Shown here piece by piece: positions 1 to 8,162 of a stretch of 64,000 bases of DNA. The stretch is from Cohaesibacter marisflavi. GTDB taxonomy: Bacteria; Pseudomonadota; Alphaproteobacteria; Rhizobiales; Cohaesibacteraceae. The notes below the pieces were generated by a model that saw only the letters and a program-made list of their open reading frames with translations, made no database searches and was not told where the DNA came from. Made by a program: the position numbers and the translations under genes. The DNA is taken from assembly GCF_900115225.1 (NCBI RefSeq), contig NZ_FOVR01000011.1, positions 1 through 64,000 on the forward strand. The letters run 5' to 3'. Positions within the stretch are counted from its first letter, which is position 1; every line of letters begins with the position of its first letter.

Positions 1-43
1 TAACGTGCGAAGCTTACTGATACTAATAGCTCGATAGGCTTGA
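1..43 (+). rRNA. 23S rRNA, 3' end (partial)
   Basis: The first bases match the conserved 3' terminus of 23S rRNA in alphaproteobacteria, with the typical run around ACTGATACTAATAGCTCGAT. Only the last few dozen bases lie in the window and the exact 3' end is approximate. It is followed by a spacer and then 5S rRNA, the normal 23S-5S order of an rrn operon. Confidence 0.85.
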
Positions 44-171
44 TTACTCTCATTTGTCTATATTCATTCAAGGCTACTTTTGCTCCGCAAAAGTGCTAAA
101 ACTAAGCGATAGGCGCTTTTTGCTCTAGCAAAACGCCGGTAGCTCAACCAGCTTCTCTGTTTGTTATTCGC

Positions 172-291
172 CGGCCCGGTGGTTATGGCGAGGACACCAA
201 ACCCGATCCCATCCCGAACTCGGCCGTTAATATCCTCTGCGCCAATGGTACTCCGTCTTAAGACGTGGGAGAGTAGGTCGCTGCCGGGCCT
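172..291 (+). rRNA. rrf: 5S rRNA
   Basis: About 120 bases with the conserved 5S elements: a GC-rich terminal helix (CGGCCCGGTGG pairing with the 3' CTGCCGGGCC), the CCCATCCCGAACTCGG loop-B/C block, and the GCGCCAATGGTACT and GGGAGAGTAGGTCGC blocks typical of alphaproteobacteria. It follows the 23S 3' end and precedes a strong terminator, so it closes the rrn operon. Ends are set by the terminal helix and may be off by a base or two. Confidence 0.93.
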
Positions 292-308
292 GCTAATAAC
301 AAACATTC

Positions 309-345
309 AAAAACCCCCCGTGCTCCATAAGCCGGGGGGTTTTTG
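309..345 (+). terminator. Rho-independent terminator of the rRNA operon
   Basis: AAAAACCCCCC pairs with GGGGGGTTTTT across a short loop, and a T-run follows. It lies directly after 5S rRNA. Confidence 0.85.
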
Positions 346-510
346 CGTCTGAATGAGGACAGTGTCACAAGGGCATAATCACAGAAATGTGATTTTTCTG
401 TTCATACTGCGTCAAAATGCATCAATTCTACTTTAGCATGCCACAATTGAGGTTTAATTGCGTCAACAGGGACTGTGGCTCATATGCCAACACAAGATTA
501 GGAGGTTACA

Positions 511-978
511 GTGCCTTGTAAAGACGCAATGATCGAAAAAGTGATCAGTCTGACTCCCGATATGATTGTCGAGGATGCCTTGCATATTCTCGAACATGAA
601 AAGATCAGAACTGCTCCCGTCATATCTAGTGACAATAGACTTCTGGGCATGTTTGGATTCATGTCCGTTATGAGGCAAGTCCTACCCGTTTCTGTAACAA
701 TGACCAACGGTCTTGAGCATCTTGATTTTGCGCGCGGTGCCAAACCCGACATCGCAAAGCGCATCAACGAAATCAAGTCAAAGCCCGTTGAATCCGCCAT
801 GGAACAGGAACCGATTACCATCAGCCCAGACCTTTCGGTATGGGAGGGTATCCTAAAGCTGACCAAACACGGCAGCCCCTTGCCGGTCGTCGAGAGCGGG
901 ACACAAAAGTTCCTCGGCATTTTGACGGAACAATCCGCCATCTCCGAATTGGAACTGATTGTTTCCAGTTCTTCCTGA
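511..978 (+). CDS. CBS-domain pair protein
   Basis: 155-aa cytosolic protein made of little more than two CBS motifs (about residues 5-60 and 95-150). The pattern is the usual one, as in TPDMIVEDALHILEHEKIRTAPV followed by RLLGMFG (motif pieces, not contiguous). Such pairs form a Bateman module that binds adenine nucleotides and controls a partner protein. The GTG start is supported by AGGAGG five bases upstream. The next gene, 89 bases downstream on the same strand, is an ion or anion permease, so this protein may be its regulatory subunit; that link is inferred from position only. The ligand cannot be read from the sequence. Confidence 0.85.
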   Translation: MPCKDAMIEKVISLTPDMIVEDALHILEHEKIRTAPVISSDNRLLGMFGFMSVMRQVLPVSVTMTNGLEHLDFARGAKPDIAKRINEIKSKPVESAMEQEPITISPDLSVWEGILKLTKHGSPLPVVESGTQKFLGILTEQSAISELELIVSSSS

Positions 979-1067
979 TCGACAGCTTAGCACATCCAAC
1001 AATCTCGATAGGGTGGGCGCAGGCGACTGTTTGCCTATCCATCGGCAATAAAAGCGATAGTTGATCA

Positions 1068-2411
1068 ATGGAAAATGCCAGTGAAATAGCCACAAGTGCT
1101 ATTTTTGGATGGCCGCCCATGATTGTGGCGACCGTCATTCTGATTGCAGCTTACTTCTTCATTATCACTGAAAAGATAAACAGAGCCATTGTGTCCTTGT
1201 TGGGTGCTGGTCTGTTGGTTCTTCTAGGTGTACTGAACTTCGAGCTGGTCATTCATGGAATTGATTTCAACACGATTTTCCTGCTTACCGGTATGATGGT
1301 GATTGTCGCCATCACCAAGGAATCAGGCGTGTTTCAGTTTGTGGCGATCTATACCGCCAAACTGGTCAAAGCCAACCCAAGGATGTTGCTTATCGCACTC
1401 GCGGTGGTAACAGCCGTATTCTCAGCCCTGCTTGATAACGTGACTACGGTGCTTCTCGTTGTACCGGTTACGCTGCTGTTGACAGATCAGCTCAATCTAA
1501 AGGCTTACCCGTTCCTCTTCTCCCAAATTTTTGCGTCCAACATTGGCGGTACAGCAACTTTGATTGGTGACCCTCCGAACATTTTGATCGGATCTGCTGT
1601 TGGGCTCAGTTTTATGGATTTTGTGGAATGGGTAAGTCCGATTGCCATCCTTATTCTTATAGTCTGCTTGGTGTTTTTTGACTTTATCTGGGGTCGGAAG
1701 ATGCATGCCGCAGAAGAAGATAAGCAGGCGATGATGCAATATAACGCGTTTGAGGCGATAGAAGACAAAGTGCTTCTTACCAAATCGCTGATTACGCTGG
1801 CTCTGGTTCTGTTCGGCTTTATCTATGGTCATGGTCAGGGATGGGAGCCGGGCACGATTGCTCTTACTGGTGCGGCTTTTTTGCTTCTTCTACACACCTT
1901 TGGTGGAAAGCCAGAAGAGCAGTCTCATGCAGTGCACAAAGCGTTCAATCAGGTTGAATGGGAGACGATTTTCTTCTTCTTGGGGCTATTTGTGTTGGTC
2001 GCCGGCGTTGAGCATACGGGGCTTTTAAAGATCATTGCAGGCAAGCTTTTGGCCATCACAGGCACAAATGTCGAGTTTGCGGGGATGATCGTTCTGTTTG
2101 CCTCGGCGATCCTGTCATCCATCGTGGATAATATTCCGTTTGTGGCTACCATGATTCCTCTGCTCAAAGCGATGCAGACGGACCTTGGGGGGCCACAGGC
2201 CATCGAACCTCTTTGGTGGTGTTTGTCGCTCGGAGCCTGTCTGGGGGGCAACGGCACGCTGATTGGTGCCAGTGCGAACGTTATGGTGGCCAGCTTCTCG
2301 GAAAGGGCCGGACAGCGCATTTCTTTCATGCAGTTCCTTAAGCTGTCTTTCCCCTTGATGATGGTGACGACCGTTATTTCGGCGATTTATGCCTATTTTG
2401 TCTATTTTTGA
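1068..2411 (+). CDS. IT-superfamily permease (ArsB/NhaD/SLC13-like)
   Basis: 447-aa inner-membrane protein with about eleven hydrophobic segments. It shows the internal duplication of the ion-transporter superfamily: the helix-break motif DNVTT near residue 125 with GGTATLIGDPPN near 160-171, mirrored by DNIPF near 355 and GGNGTLIGASAN near 393. Families with this layout carry Na+/H+ exchange, arsenite or di/tricarboxylates, and I cannot choose between them. It follows the CBS-domain gene and is probably co-transcribed with it. A terminator lies just after the stop. Confidence 0.85.
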   Translation: MENASEIATSAIFGWPPMIVATVILIAAYFFIITEKINRAIVSLLGAGLLVLLGVLNFELVIHGIDFNTIFLLTGMMVIVAITKESGVFQFVAIYTAKLVKANPRMLLIALAVVTAVFSALLDNVTTVLLVVPVTLLLTDQLNLKAYPFLFSQIFASNIGGTATLIGDPPNILIGSAVGLSFMDFVEWVSPIAILILIVCLVFFDFIWGRKMHAAEEDKQAMMQYNAFEAIEDKVLLTKSLITLALVLFGFIYGHGQGWEPGTIALTGAAFLLLLHTFGGKPEEQSHAVHKAFNQVEWETIFFFLGLFVLVAGVEHTGLLKIIAGKLLAITGTNVEFAGMIVLFASAILSSIVDNIPFVATMIPLLKAMQTDLGGPQAIEPLWWCLSLGACLGGNGTLIGASANVMVASFSERAGQRISFMQFLKLSFPLMMVTTVISAIYAYFVYF

Positions 2412-2440
2412 TCGGATGACGGGATTTCACCCAATCAATC

Positions 2441-2477
2441 AAACCGTCGTCGGAGACATCTGGCGGCGGTTTTTTTC
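2441..2477 (+). terminator. Terminator after the permease gene
   Basis: AAACCGTCGTC pairs with GGCGGCGGTTT (two G-U wobbles) and is followed by TTTTTTT. It separates the permease gene from the convergent GntR gene. Confidence 0.75.
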
Positions 2478-2536
2478 ATTCGGATATGAAGAGGCCAAAA
2501 AAAGTTGGCAGAAACGCTCGCTGATCCCATCAGGGG

Positions 2537-3280
2537 CTACAGTTCTACGCGGAAGCGATAGCGATCGGCGCGATAGGTGATCACGGCAAATTCAATTGGT
2601 AAACCGGCTTCTGATTGCGCCGTGCGATGGGCGACCAGAACAGGGTCTCCCTCTTTCACATCCAGCGTTTTGGCAAGAAAGGCATCTGCCAGACCGGCTT
2701 CGATAAATTCTACGCCGCCATTGATCTTGATGCCCAGTTCCGTAGCGATCCAGTCATAGAGTGAACCTTGGGACAGGAAGTCTGCATCTGGTGGGGCCAC
2801 GGAATTGAAAATATCTGGGCGGACGAAGGATTGGGAGTAGCCAATCAGACGATCATTGCCTTTCAGCAACCGTTCGATGTGAAATGGTCTATCGCCGGAG
2901 GCCAGACCCAGTCCATGGGTGGCTTCGGGGGTTGCCGTCGTCAGACCGCAACTCAAAACCTCGTAGGATGCTGTCATACCGCGGCTTTCCATATCTTCTG
3001 AAAAGCTGCGGATCTGATGAAGTGGTTGATCGACCTTCTGATCGACAACGATTGAGCCCAAACCGGCGCGACGAGAAATCAAGCCATCTTGCACGAGTTT
3101 CTGCATTGCTGCACGGGTTGTCGTACGGCTGACATCAAAAGCCTTATTGATTTCGGCTTCAGTCGGGATGCTTTGACCAACTGCAAATGAACCGTCCTCA
3201 ATTGCTTCGCGCAAGATCTCTGCAATTTGCAGCCAGCGTGGAACGCCGTTGGCGACGATTTTATGTTCAGTCCACTTCAT
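2537..3280 (-). CDS. GntR-family regulator with UTRA ligand domain (HutC type)
   Basis: 247-aa DNA-binding repressor. The winged helix lies in about residues 15-75, with the GntR signature IPTEAEINKAFDVSRTTTR and the wing KLVQDGLISRRAGLG. The C-terminal half has the UTRA effector-binding pattern, including HIERLLKGNDRLIGYSQSFV and the final DRYRFR. It is transcribed away from the sugar-kinase operon, and the shared intergenic region holds a promoter inside a large inverted repeat, so it very probably controls that operon in response to a sugar or sugar phosphate. The chosen ATG begins MKWTEHK; an in-frame ATG nine codons upstream is possible, and neither has a strong ribosome site. Confidence 0.88.
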   Translation of the reverse strand: MKWTEHKIVANGVPRWLQIAEILREAIEDGSFAVGQSIPTEAEINKAFDVSRTTTRAAMQKLVQDGLISRRAGLGSIVVDQKVDQPLHQIRSFSEDMESRGMTASYEVLSCGLTTATPEATHGLGLASGDRPFHIERLLKGNDRLIGYSQSFVRPDIFNSVAPPDADFLSQGSLYDWIATELGIKINGGVEFIEAGLADAFLAKTLDVKEGDPVLVAHRTAQSEAGLPIEFAVITYRADRYRFRVEL

Positions 3281-3463
3281 AAGACACCATTTGTATTGCT
3301 TCTTCATATCATTTGCAGGTTTTTCTCAACCGAGCAACCATAATCAATGGTTGAGACTTAATCCTGCAACCCGTAATCCTGCGTATTTTTCGAACAAAAT
3401 TGCTAATAAATGCACAAATATTATACACAGCACTAATATTGTGCAAAAGCAAGCTATCAGATG

Positions 3464-3492
3464 TTGACCTCATTTGTCATTACAAAGATACT
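3464..3492 (+). promoter_or_regulatory. Sigma70-type promoter of the sugar operon
   Basis: TTGACC and GATACT are separated by exactly 17 bases, 27 bases upstream of the kinase start codon. The -35 box matches the consensus in five of six positions and the -10 box in four. The operator repeat begins at the end of the -35 box and covers the -10 box. Confidence 0.55.
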
Positions 3493-3511
3493 AATGTCAT
3501 AACAAATGAGG
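3468..3511. promoter_or_regulatory. Inverted-repeat operator, probably for the GntR regulator
   Basis: CCTCATTTGT is repeated perfectly in inverse orientation as ACAAATGAGG, 24 bases apart. The similarity continues inward, so each arm fits CCTCATTTGTyATkACA. The repeat brackets the -10 element and ends beside the Shine-Dalgarno sequence, which suits a repressor. Assignment to the adjacent GntR protein is inference from position. Confidence 0.6.
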
Positions 3512-3519
3512 ATATACCC

Positions 3520-4413
3520 ATGGATGACATTGTTTTTGTCGGCGATATGAGTTGGGATGAGACATTCACTGTTTCCCATTTTCCCGATCCCGATGAAAAA
3601 GTTTCTGCGCGTGGCCTGATTGATGGCTTTGGCGGTGTGGCCGCCAATAGCGCGGTTGCAGCCGTGCGTGCCGGGGCTGCAGTTGCGTTCATGGGGCGTG
3701 TCGGTCAAGATGATATGTCGCGTCAGGCAGACAAGCATATGCGTGATCATGATATCCGCACCATGCTGGTTCGGGCGGATGGCATGCTTTGCCGTGTTGT
3801 CTCGATTGTCGAGCCGCACGGTGAAAAGCGTCTTGTGCTTTATCCCGGTGTATCAATCTATCCCGAGCCGGAAGACCTATCCAGCCTCTCTCTTGAGGGC
3901 AGCTTCCATCTTCATACGGCCATTTACGGGCCAGCAGGTCGGCCTCTCATTGAAATGGCGAAAAAGGCTGACCTCTCCTGGTCGCTCGATCTGGAACCCG
4001 CGACATTTCCCGAGGGAATAGAGCAACTGGATTATGCCATCGATGGTGCGTCTGTGCTGTTTGTGAATGATCGGGCTGCGGCTCTGATTGGCGAAGCGCC
4101 GGTTGCGCGCCTTGAAGCCATGGGCGCCCACTCTGTTGTACGCACACGTGGGCCTTTGGGGGCGGAATATCACGCTGCCGGCACAGTAACCCATATTCCC
4201 GCACCAGAAGGATTGCCCGTGCGTGATACGACAGGGGCAGGTGACTGTTTGGCGGGCTGGTTTTTGGCCGGGCTTTCGCGGGGTGTCTGCCCCGCAGTGG
4301 CCTTGGAAGATGCGGTATTGGCCGCGACGTTGTCTTGTGGCGCCAAGGGCGCACAAACGGCATATCCGACTTTGAAACAACTCAATCACGAAAAAGAAAA
4401 GAGGGCAAAATGA
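3520..4413 (+). CDS. PfkB-family carbohydrate kinase
   Basis: 297-aa cytosolic sugar kinase of the ribokinase fold. The N-terminal GFGGVAANSAVAAVRAGA segment is the substrate-side PfkB signature, and DTTGAGDCLAGWF near residue 235 is the second signature with the catalytic Asp and anion hole. It should phosphorylate a sugar or nucleoside-like compound brought in by the ABC importer downstream. The ATG that starts MDDIVFVGD has GAGGA eight bases upstream; longer readings run through the promoter and operator. The stop overlaps the next start (ATGA). The substrate is unknown: it is not an obvious ribokinase, fructokinase or KDG kinase by eye. Confidence 0.88.
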   Translation: MDDIVFVGDMSWDETFTVSHFPDPDEKVSARGLIDGFGGVAANSAVAAVRAGAAVAFMGRVGQDDMSRQADKHMRDHDIRTMLVRADGMLCRVVSIVEPHGEKRLVLYPGVSIYPEPEDLSSLSLEGSFHLHTAIYGPAGRPLIEMAKKADLSWSLDLEPATFPEGIEQLDYAIDGASVLFVNDRAAALIGEAPVARLEAMGAHSVVRTRGPLGAEYHAAGTVTHIPAPEGLPVRDTTGAGDCLAGWFLAGLSRGVCPAVALEDAVLAATLSCGAKGAQTAYPTLKQLNHEKEKRAK

Positions 4414-5252
4414 CAGCTCCCGTAGTAATGCCGCCAAAAGACAATGCGCTTGAGCGTCTGTTTGGGGTCAAAAAGCCGATTATTGGTGTGATCCATTTGC
4501 AAGCCCTGCCGGGTGCGCCCCGCTACGATGGCGCACCTGTCCGTGAAATCTATGCTGCGGCTGTGAAGGATGCCAAGACGCTTGCTGAAGGCGGTGTCGA
4601 TGGCATCATGATCGAGAATGCCGGGGATATGCCCTTCTCCCGTCCTGAAGATATCGGCTATGAGACAGTTGCCGGTTTGACGGCTGCTTGTGAAGCGGTG
4701 CGCGCAGCAGTGGATACTCCAATCGGGATTACCTGCGTTGCCAATGGCGCCATTCCGGGGCTTGCTGTCGCCAAGGCTGTCGGGGCCAAGTGGGTGCGAG
4801 TCAACCAGTGGGCCAATGCCTATGTGGCCAATGAAGGCTTCCTCAACGGTGCCTCTTCGCAGGCTCTGCGCTACCGAGCCAATATCGGTGCCAAGGATGT
4901 GGCAATCCTAGCCGACGTGCATGTGAAGTTCGGTGCACACGCGATCACGGCAGACCGCACGATCACGGAGCAGGCAACCGATGCAGAATGGTTCGATGCT
5001 GATGTACTGATCGCCACCGGCCAGCGGACAGGGTCTCCAACCCAGCCGGAAGAAGTGGATCAGGTGCGCGCAGGCACTCACCTGCCAGTGATTGTCGGCT
5101 CTGGTCTTTCTCCCGAACAGGTGCCGGCCCTCATGTCTGTTGCCGATGGTGCCATCGTTGGTCAATGGCTGAAAAAGGACAATGTCTGGTGGAATCCGAT
5201 TGATCCGGAACGGGTCGAGCGTCTGATGACTGCTGTCCGGAAGGCTCGCTGA
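4410..5252 (+). CDS. BtpA/SgcQ-family TIM-barrel protein
   Basis: 280-aa protein with the BtpA family hallmarks: KKPIIGVIHLQALPGAPRY at the N-terminus, GVDGIMIENAGDMPF, then ADVHVKFGAHA and a C-terminal VIVGSGLSPEQ phosphate-site-like strand. The family includes E. coli SgcQ, which sits in a sugar gene cluster, and cyanobacterial BtpA; an exact reaction is not established to my knowledge. The gene overlaps the kinase gene by four bases and ends one base before the next start, so it is in the same operon and probably acts on the phosphorylated sugar. Confidence 0.8.
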   Translation: MTAPVVMPPKDNALERLFGVKKPIIGVIHLQALPGAPRYDGAPVREIYAAAVKDAKTLAEGGVDGIMIENAGDMPFSRPEDIGYETVAGLTAACEAVRAAVDTPIGITCVANGAIPGLAVAKAVGAKWVRVNQWANAYVANEGFLNGASSQALRYRANIGAKDVAILADVHVKFGAHAITADRTITEQATDAEWFDADVLIATGQRTGSPTQPEEVDQVRAGTHLPVIVGSGLSPEQVPALMSVADGAIVGQWLKKDNVWWNPIDPERVERLMTAVRKAR

Positions 5253-5253
5253 C

Positions 5254-6006
5254 ATGAGCGCACTGACAGGCGATACGGATGTCTTTACGGCTGAAGGAGC
5301 AGACAGGGCGCGGGCCTGCGTGCTGTTTCTTGCGACCCGCCAGGACGATTTGCCGGGTATCTATGATGCCAGTCATGAAGCGGCGATCAACGGGGTTCTG
5401 GATGAGCTTGTGGCCGAGGGTTGGATTGTTTCGCAGCGCTGCGTTTTCGATCCAGAGGCTCCCAATGTTCCCATGGGCATTGATACCGGCTTTACTCATT
5501 CACATGATCTGGCAGGCGTGTTTGAAGCGCCAAGCCTTGATGCCGCGTTGGCGGGTACCGTTCGATTGGAAAAGGCTGGCTGGGTCCGCGCTTTCAAGAC
5601 CGAATGGTTGATTGGTCTTCGAGAATTCTCACCCGTTTTCGGCAAGGGTGCCCATAGCGACCATGAATGGGCCTTTCTTGCTCTGTGGGAGTGGAATGAC
5701 CAATGGTGTGAAGCCGCGGTGGATGAGCGCAATGACTATGATCTGGAGTGTGATGAAGCCTTCAAGGGCGATCTGGATCATGAGGTCAATATTTCGGGGC
5801 GCATGCGCTTCGATATCGCTCATCACTGGCATCATCTGGGCTATTGGGAAATTGCCGGGCCGGACGTTGCAGACAGTGCCATTCGTGGCCATGAGCGTGT
5901 AGCCGATTTCAAATTCACAACATCCCGACACATTGTCGGGCGCATTCGCCCACTCGGCGACCTGATCGCGCCCAAAAAGACTGAAGGAGAGGGTCACAAT
6001 GTCTGA
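5254..6006 (+). CDS. Uncharacterised protein in the sugar operon
   Basis: 250-aa soluble protein that I do not recognise. It has no signal peptide or membrane segment. It is rich in His, Trp and acidic residues, for example HSDHEWAFLALWEWNDQW near the middle and RMRFDIAHHWHHLGYWEI in the last third. The stretch around LEKAGWVRAFKTEWLIGLREF resembles a small alpha/beta (dimeric ferredoxin-like) module, and the last third looks loosely like the following 110-aa protein; both are impressions by eye. It overlaps its downstream neighbour by eight bases and sits between BtpA-like and ABC genes, so a role in the same pathway is likely. Confidence 0.8.
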   Translation: MSALTGDTDVFTAEGADRARACVLFLATRQDDLPGIYDASHEAAINGVLDELVAEGWIVSQRCVFDPEAPNVPMGIDTGFTHSHDLAGVFEAPSLDAALAGTVRLEKAGWVRAFKTEWLIGLREFSPVFGKGAHSDHEWAFLALWEWNDQWCEAAVDERNDYDLECDEAFKGDLDHEVNISGRMRFDIAHHWHHLGYWEIAGPDVADSAIRGHERVADFKFTTSRHIVGRIRPLGDLIAPKKTEGEGHNV

Positions 6007-6331
6007 TCATGCTCAAAAATCCGGTGCTGACTGTGCATGGCTGCATTATGCGCGCCCCCGTCCACACTGGTATCTGACAGCGCAAGCTGACAAGGATGCG
6101 CTTTGCGTTTCCTGGAACAGCATTCGCAAGGCTGCTACCGAGAAGGGCGCCGTTTCGCAGGGACGGTTCCATATTCGCGGTCAGCATGATTTTGAAACGG
6201 TTGAAATCTGGCGCTTTCCGAGCAGTCAGGCGGCGTACGACCATTGGCAGGCCCTTGTTGAAGCGCGTTACAGCGAATTCTTTGCCTTTTCGAACAATAT
6301 CGGGCTTGAGATGGAGGATGCGGTGAAATGA
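5999..6331 (+). CDS. Small uncharacterised protein in the sugar operon
   Basis: 110-aa soluble protein, not recognised. It reads as beta strand (CAWLHYARPRPHWYLTAQ), helix, strand (QGRFHIRGQHDFETVEIWRF), helix (QAAYDHWQALVEARYSEFF), like an EthD or Dabb-type small fold. That is a suggestion from pattern only. The start ATG overlaps the preceding gene by eight bases and its stop overlaps the ABC ATPase start (ATGA), so translation of all three is coupled. The function is unknown; enzyme, mutarotase-like helper or binding protein are all open. Confidence 0.78.
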   Translation: MSDHAQKSGADCAWLHYARPRPHWYLTAQADKDALCVSWNSIRKAATEKGAVSQGRFHIRGQHDFETVEIWRFPSSQAAYDHWQALVEARYSEFFAFSNNIGLEMEDAVK

Positions 6332-7089
6332 CCCAGCCTTTGCTTGAAGCCCGCAACATTCGCCGCACATTTGGCCATGTTCAGGCGTTGCGCGGTGTCG
6401 ACTTCAAGGTCATGCCGGGTGAAATCGTCGCGCTTATCGGCGATAACGGCGCAGGCAAGTCGACACTGGTAAAAATCCTTTCCGGCGCTGATCAATTTGA
6501 TAGTGGCGAATTGCTGATCGATGGTAAGCCGGTGCATTTCGGCTCCCCGCGTGATGCACAGGATGCAGGCCTTGCCACGGTCTATCAGGATCTGGCGCTG
6601 GCTCCTGATCTGCCACCGGCGGAGAACCTTTATCTTGGTCGCGAACTTGTCCGCTCAGGCCTGCTTGGCAGGCTGGGGGTTCTGGATCGCGTGACCATGC
6701 GAGAGCGGGCGGCAAAGGTCTTCACCGAGCTTGGCGTCAAGCTGAAGTCCCAGAATGTGGCCGTTGATACTCTTTCCGGCGGTCAGCGACAGTCGGTTGC
6801 CATTTCGCGAGCTGCCATGTGGGCGGAAAAAATCGTTTTTCTTGATGAACCCACTGCAGCCCTCGGTGTGGTGCAGACCGAGCGTGTGCTCGAGCTGACA
6901 AAGCGGGTGCGCGATAACGGTACCTCGGTGGTTCTGATCAGCCACAACATGCCGCAGGTGCTTGAAGTCGCCGATCGGGTGCATGTCTTGCGACTGGGCC
7001 AATCTGTTGCCGATCTCAACCCCAAGGATGTCACCGTCAACGACCTTGTCAGAGAAATGACCAGCGGTACCACGGAGAAGCAGTCATGA
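6328..7089 (+). CDS. Ribose-type sugar ABC transporter, ATP-binding protein
   Basis: 253-aa single-domain ATPase of the CUT2 sugar family. Walker A is GDNGAGKST at about residues 38-46, the signature is LSGGQRQSVAISRA near 150, and Walker B is IVFLDEPTAALG near 170. Classical RbsA proteins carry two such domains in about 500 residues; this is the shorter one-domain form that works as a homodimer. It overlaps both its upstream neighbour and the permease gene, fixing it in one operon with them. Confidence 0.93.
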   Translation: MTQPLLEARNIRRTFGHVQALRGVDFKVMPGEIVALIGDNGAGKSTLVKILSGADQFDSGELLIDGKPVHFGSPRDAQDAGLATVYQDLALAPDLPPAENLYLGRELVRSGLLGRLGVLDRVTMRERAAKVFTELGVKLKSQNVAVDTLSGGQRQSVAISRAAMWAEKIVFLDEPTAALGVVQTERVLELTKRVRDNGTSVVLISHNMPQVLEVADRVHVLRLGQSVADLNPKDVTVNDLVREMTSGTTEKQS

Positions 7090-8120
7090 GCACAAGCCAA
7101 GATTTCAACATGCCGCAATCCAATGACGGCCGCATGCTGCGCCTTCTGGCCTCGGGCTGGATCTTTCTGCTGCTGCTGGTACTGATCTGCATTTTCACCG
7201 GCTTGCGCCCAAGTCAGTTTGCGTCTGCCTACAACATGCAGCAGCTGGCCATCAACGCAGCGCTCATTCTGGTGCTGGCAGCCGGGCAAACCTATGTGAT
7301 CATCGCCGCCGGGATTGATCTGTCCATCGGCTCGGTGCTGGTTTTTTGTTCTGTCGTATCGGCACAAGTCATGCTGGCGCTTTCCGGCGACAGCGGCACG
7401 ACTTTTGGCACCACCTCCGCCGGGTGGGGCGTGATCTTGATCGGCGTTTTTGCTTCGATCGTCACGGGTATTCTTTGGGGCCTTCTTAATGGCTTTCTGG
7501 TGTCTGTCGCCAAAATTCCGGCCCTGATCGTTACTCTCGGTACGATGGGTATGGCACTGGGCGGGGCCCAGATTCTGTCTGGCGGAGTGGATGTTCGGGC
7601 CATGCCGGAGTTGCTTGTAACCGAAATCGGGTCAGGCCGTCTGTTCGGCATTCCGGTTCTGGTATTGATCGCGGTTGTTTGTGTGATCGTGGCCGGATTG
7701 GTCTTGCGTTTTACCCGCTTTGGTCTGCATGTCTATGCCGTCGGCTCCAATGATGAGGGCGCGCGACGCAGCGGCATCAAGGTGACCCAACGCATGATGA
7801 CCGTGTATGCCATTTCTGGTGCGATGGCCGGTATTGCAGCGGTCATGGCCAATGCACGCTTTGCCACCACGACCATCAATGGTCACGCCATGGACAACCT
7901 GACGACCATCTCGGCCGTTGTTCTGGGTGGAACCAGCCTGTTTGGCGGGTCGGGCGGTATTTTCGGCACCGTGATCGGTGTCTTCATCCCGATCATCTTG
8001 CTTAATGGTTTTGTTATTCTCGGAATTCCGCCCTTCTGGCAAACTGTTGCCATGGGTGCGGTACTGATCCTTGCCGTCTGGATCGACCAGCTCAAGAGAC
8101 GGCTCAGAAAACGCGGGTAA
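7086..8120 (+). CDS. Ribose-type sugar ABC transporter, permease
   Basis: 344-aa inner-membrane protein with eight to ten hydrophobic segments and the RbsC/AraH hallmarks: ILVLAAGQTYVIIAAGIDLSIGSV near residue 65-90 (pieces), AVGSNDEGARRSGI and the loop VLGGTSLFGGSGG. The last is the motif contacting the ATPase in this family. It forms the channel for the sugar delivered by the downstream binding protein. Start overlaps the ATPase stop. Confidence 0.93.
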   Translation: MSTSQDFNMPQSNDGRMLRLLASGWIFLLLLVLICIFTGLRPSQFASAYNMQQLAINAALILVLAAGQTYVIIAAGIDLSIGSVLVFCSVVSAQVMLALSGDSGTTFGTTSAGWGVILIGVFASIVTGILWGLLNGFLVSVAKIPALIVTLGTMGMALGGAQILSGGVDVRAMPELLVTEIGSGRLFGIPVLVLIAVVCVIVAGLVLRFTRFGLHVYAVGSNDEGARRSGIKVTQRMMTVYAISGAMAGIAAVMANARFATTTINGHAMDNLTTISAVVLGGTSLFGGSGGIFGTVIGVFIPIILLNGFVILGIPPFWQTVAMGAVLILAVWIDQLKRRLRKRG

Positions 8121-8162
8121 ACCGTGTCAAAAACCAAGCCTTCCAGAAAAGGAATAATCACC

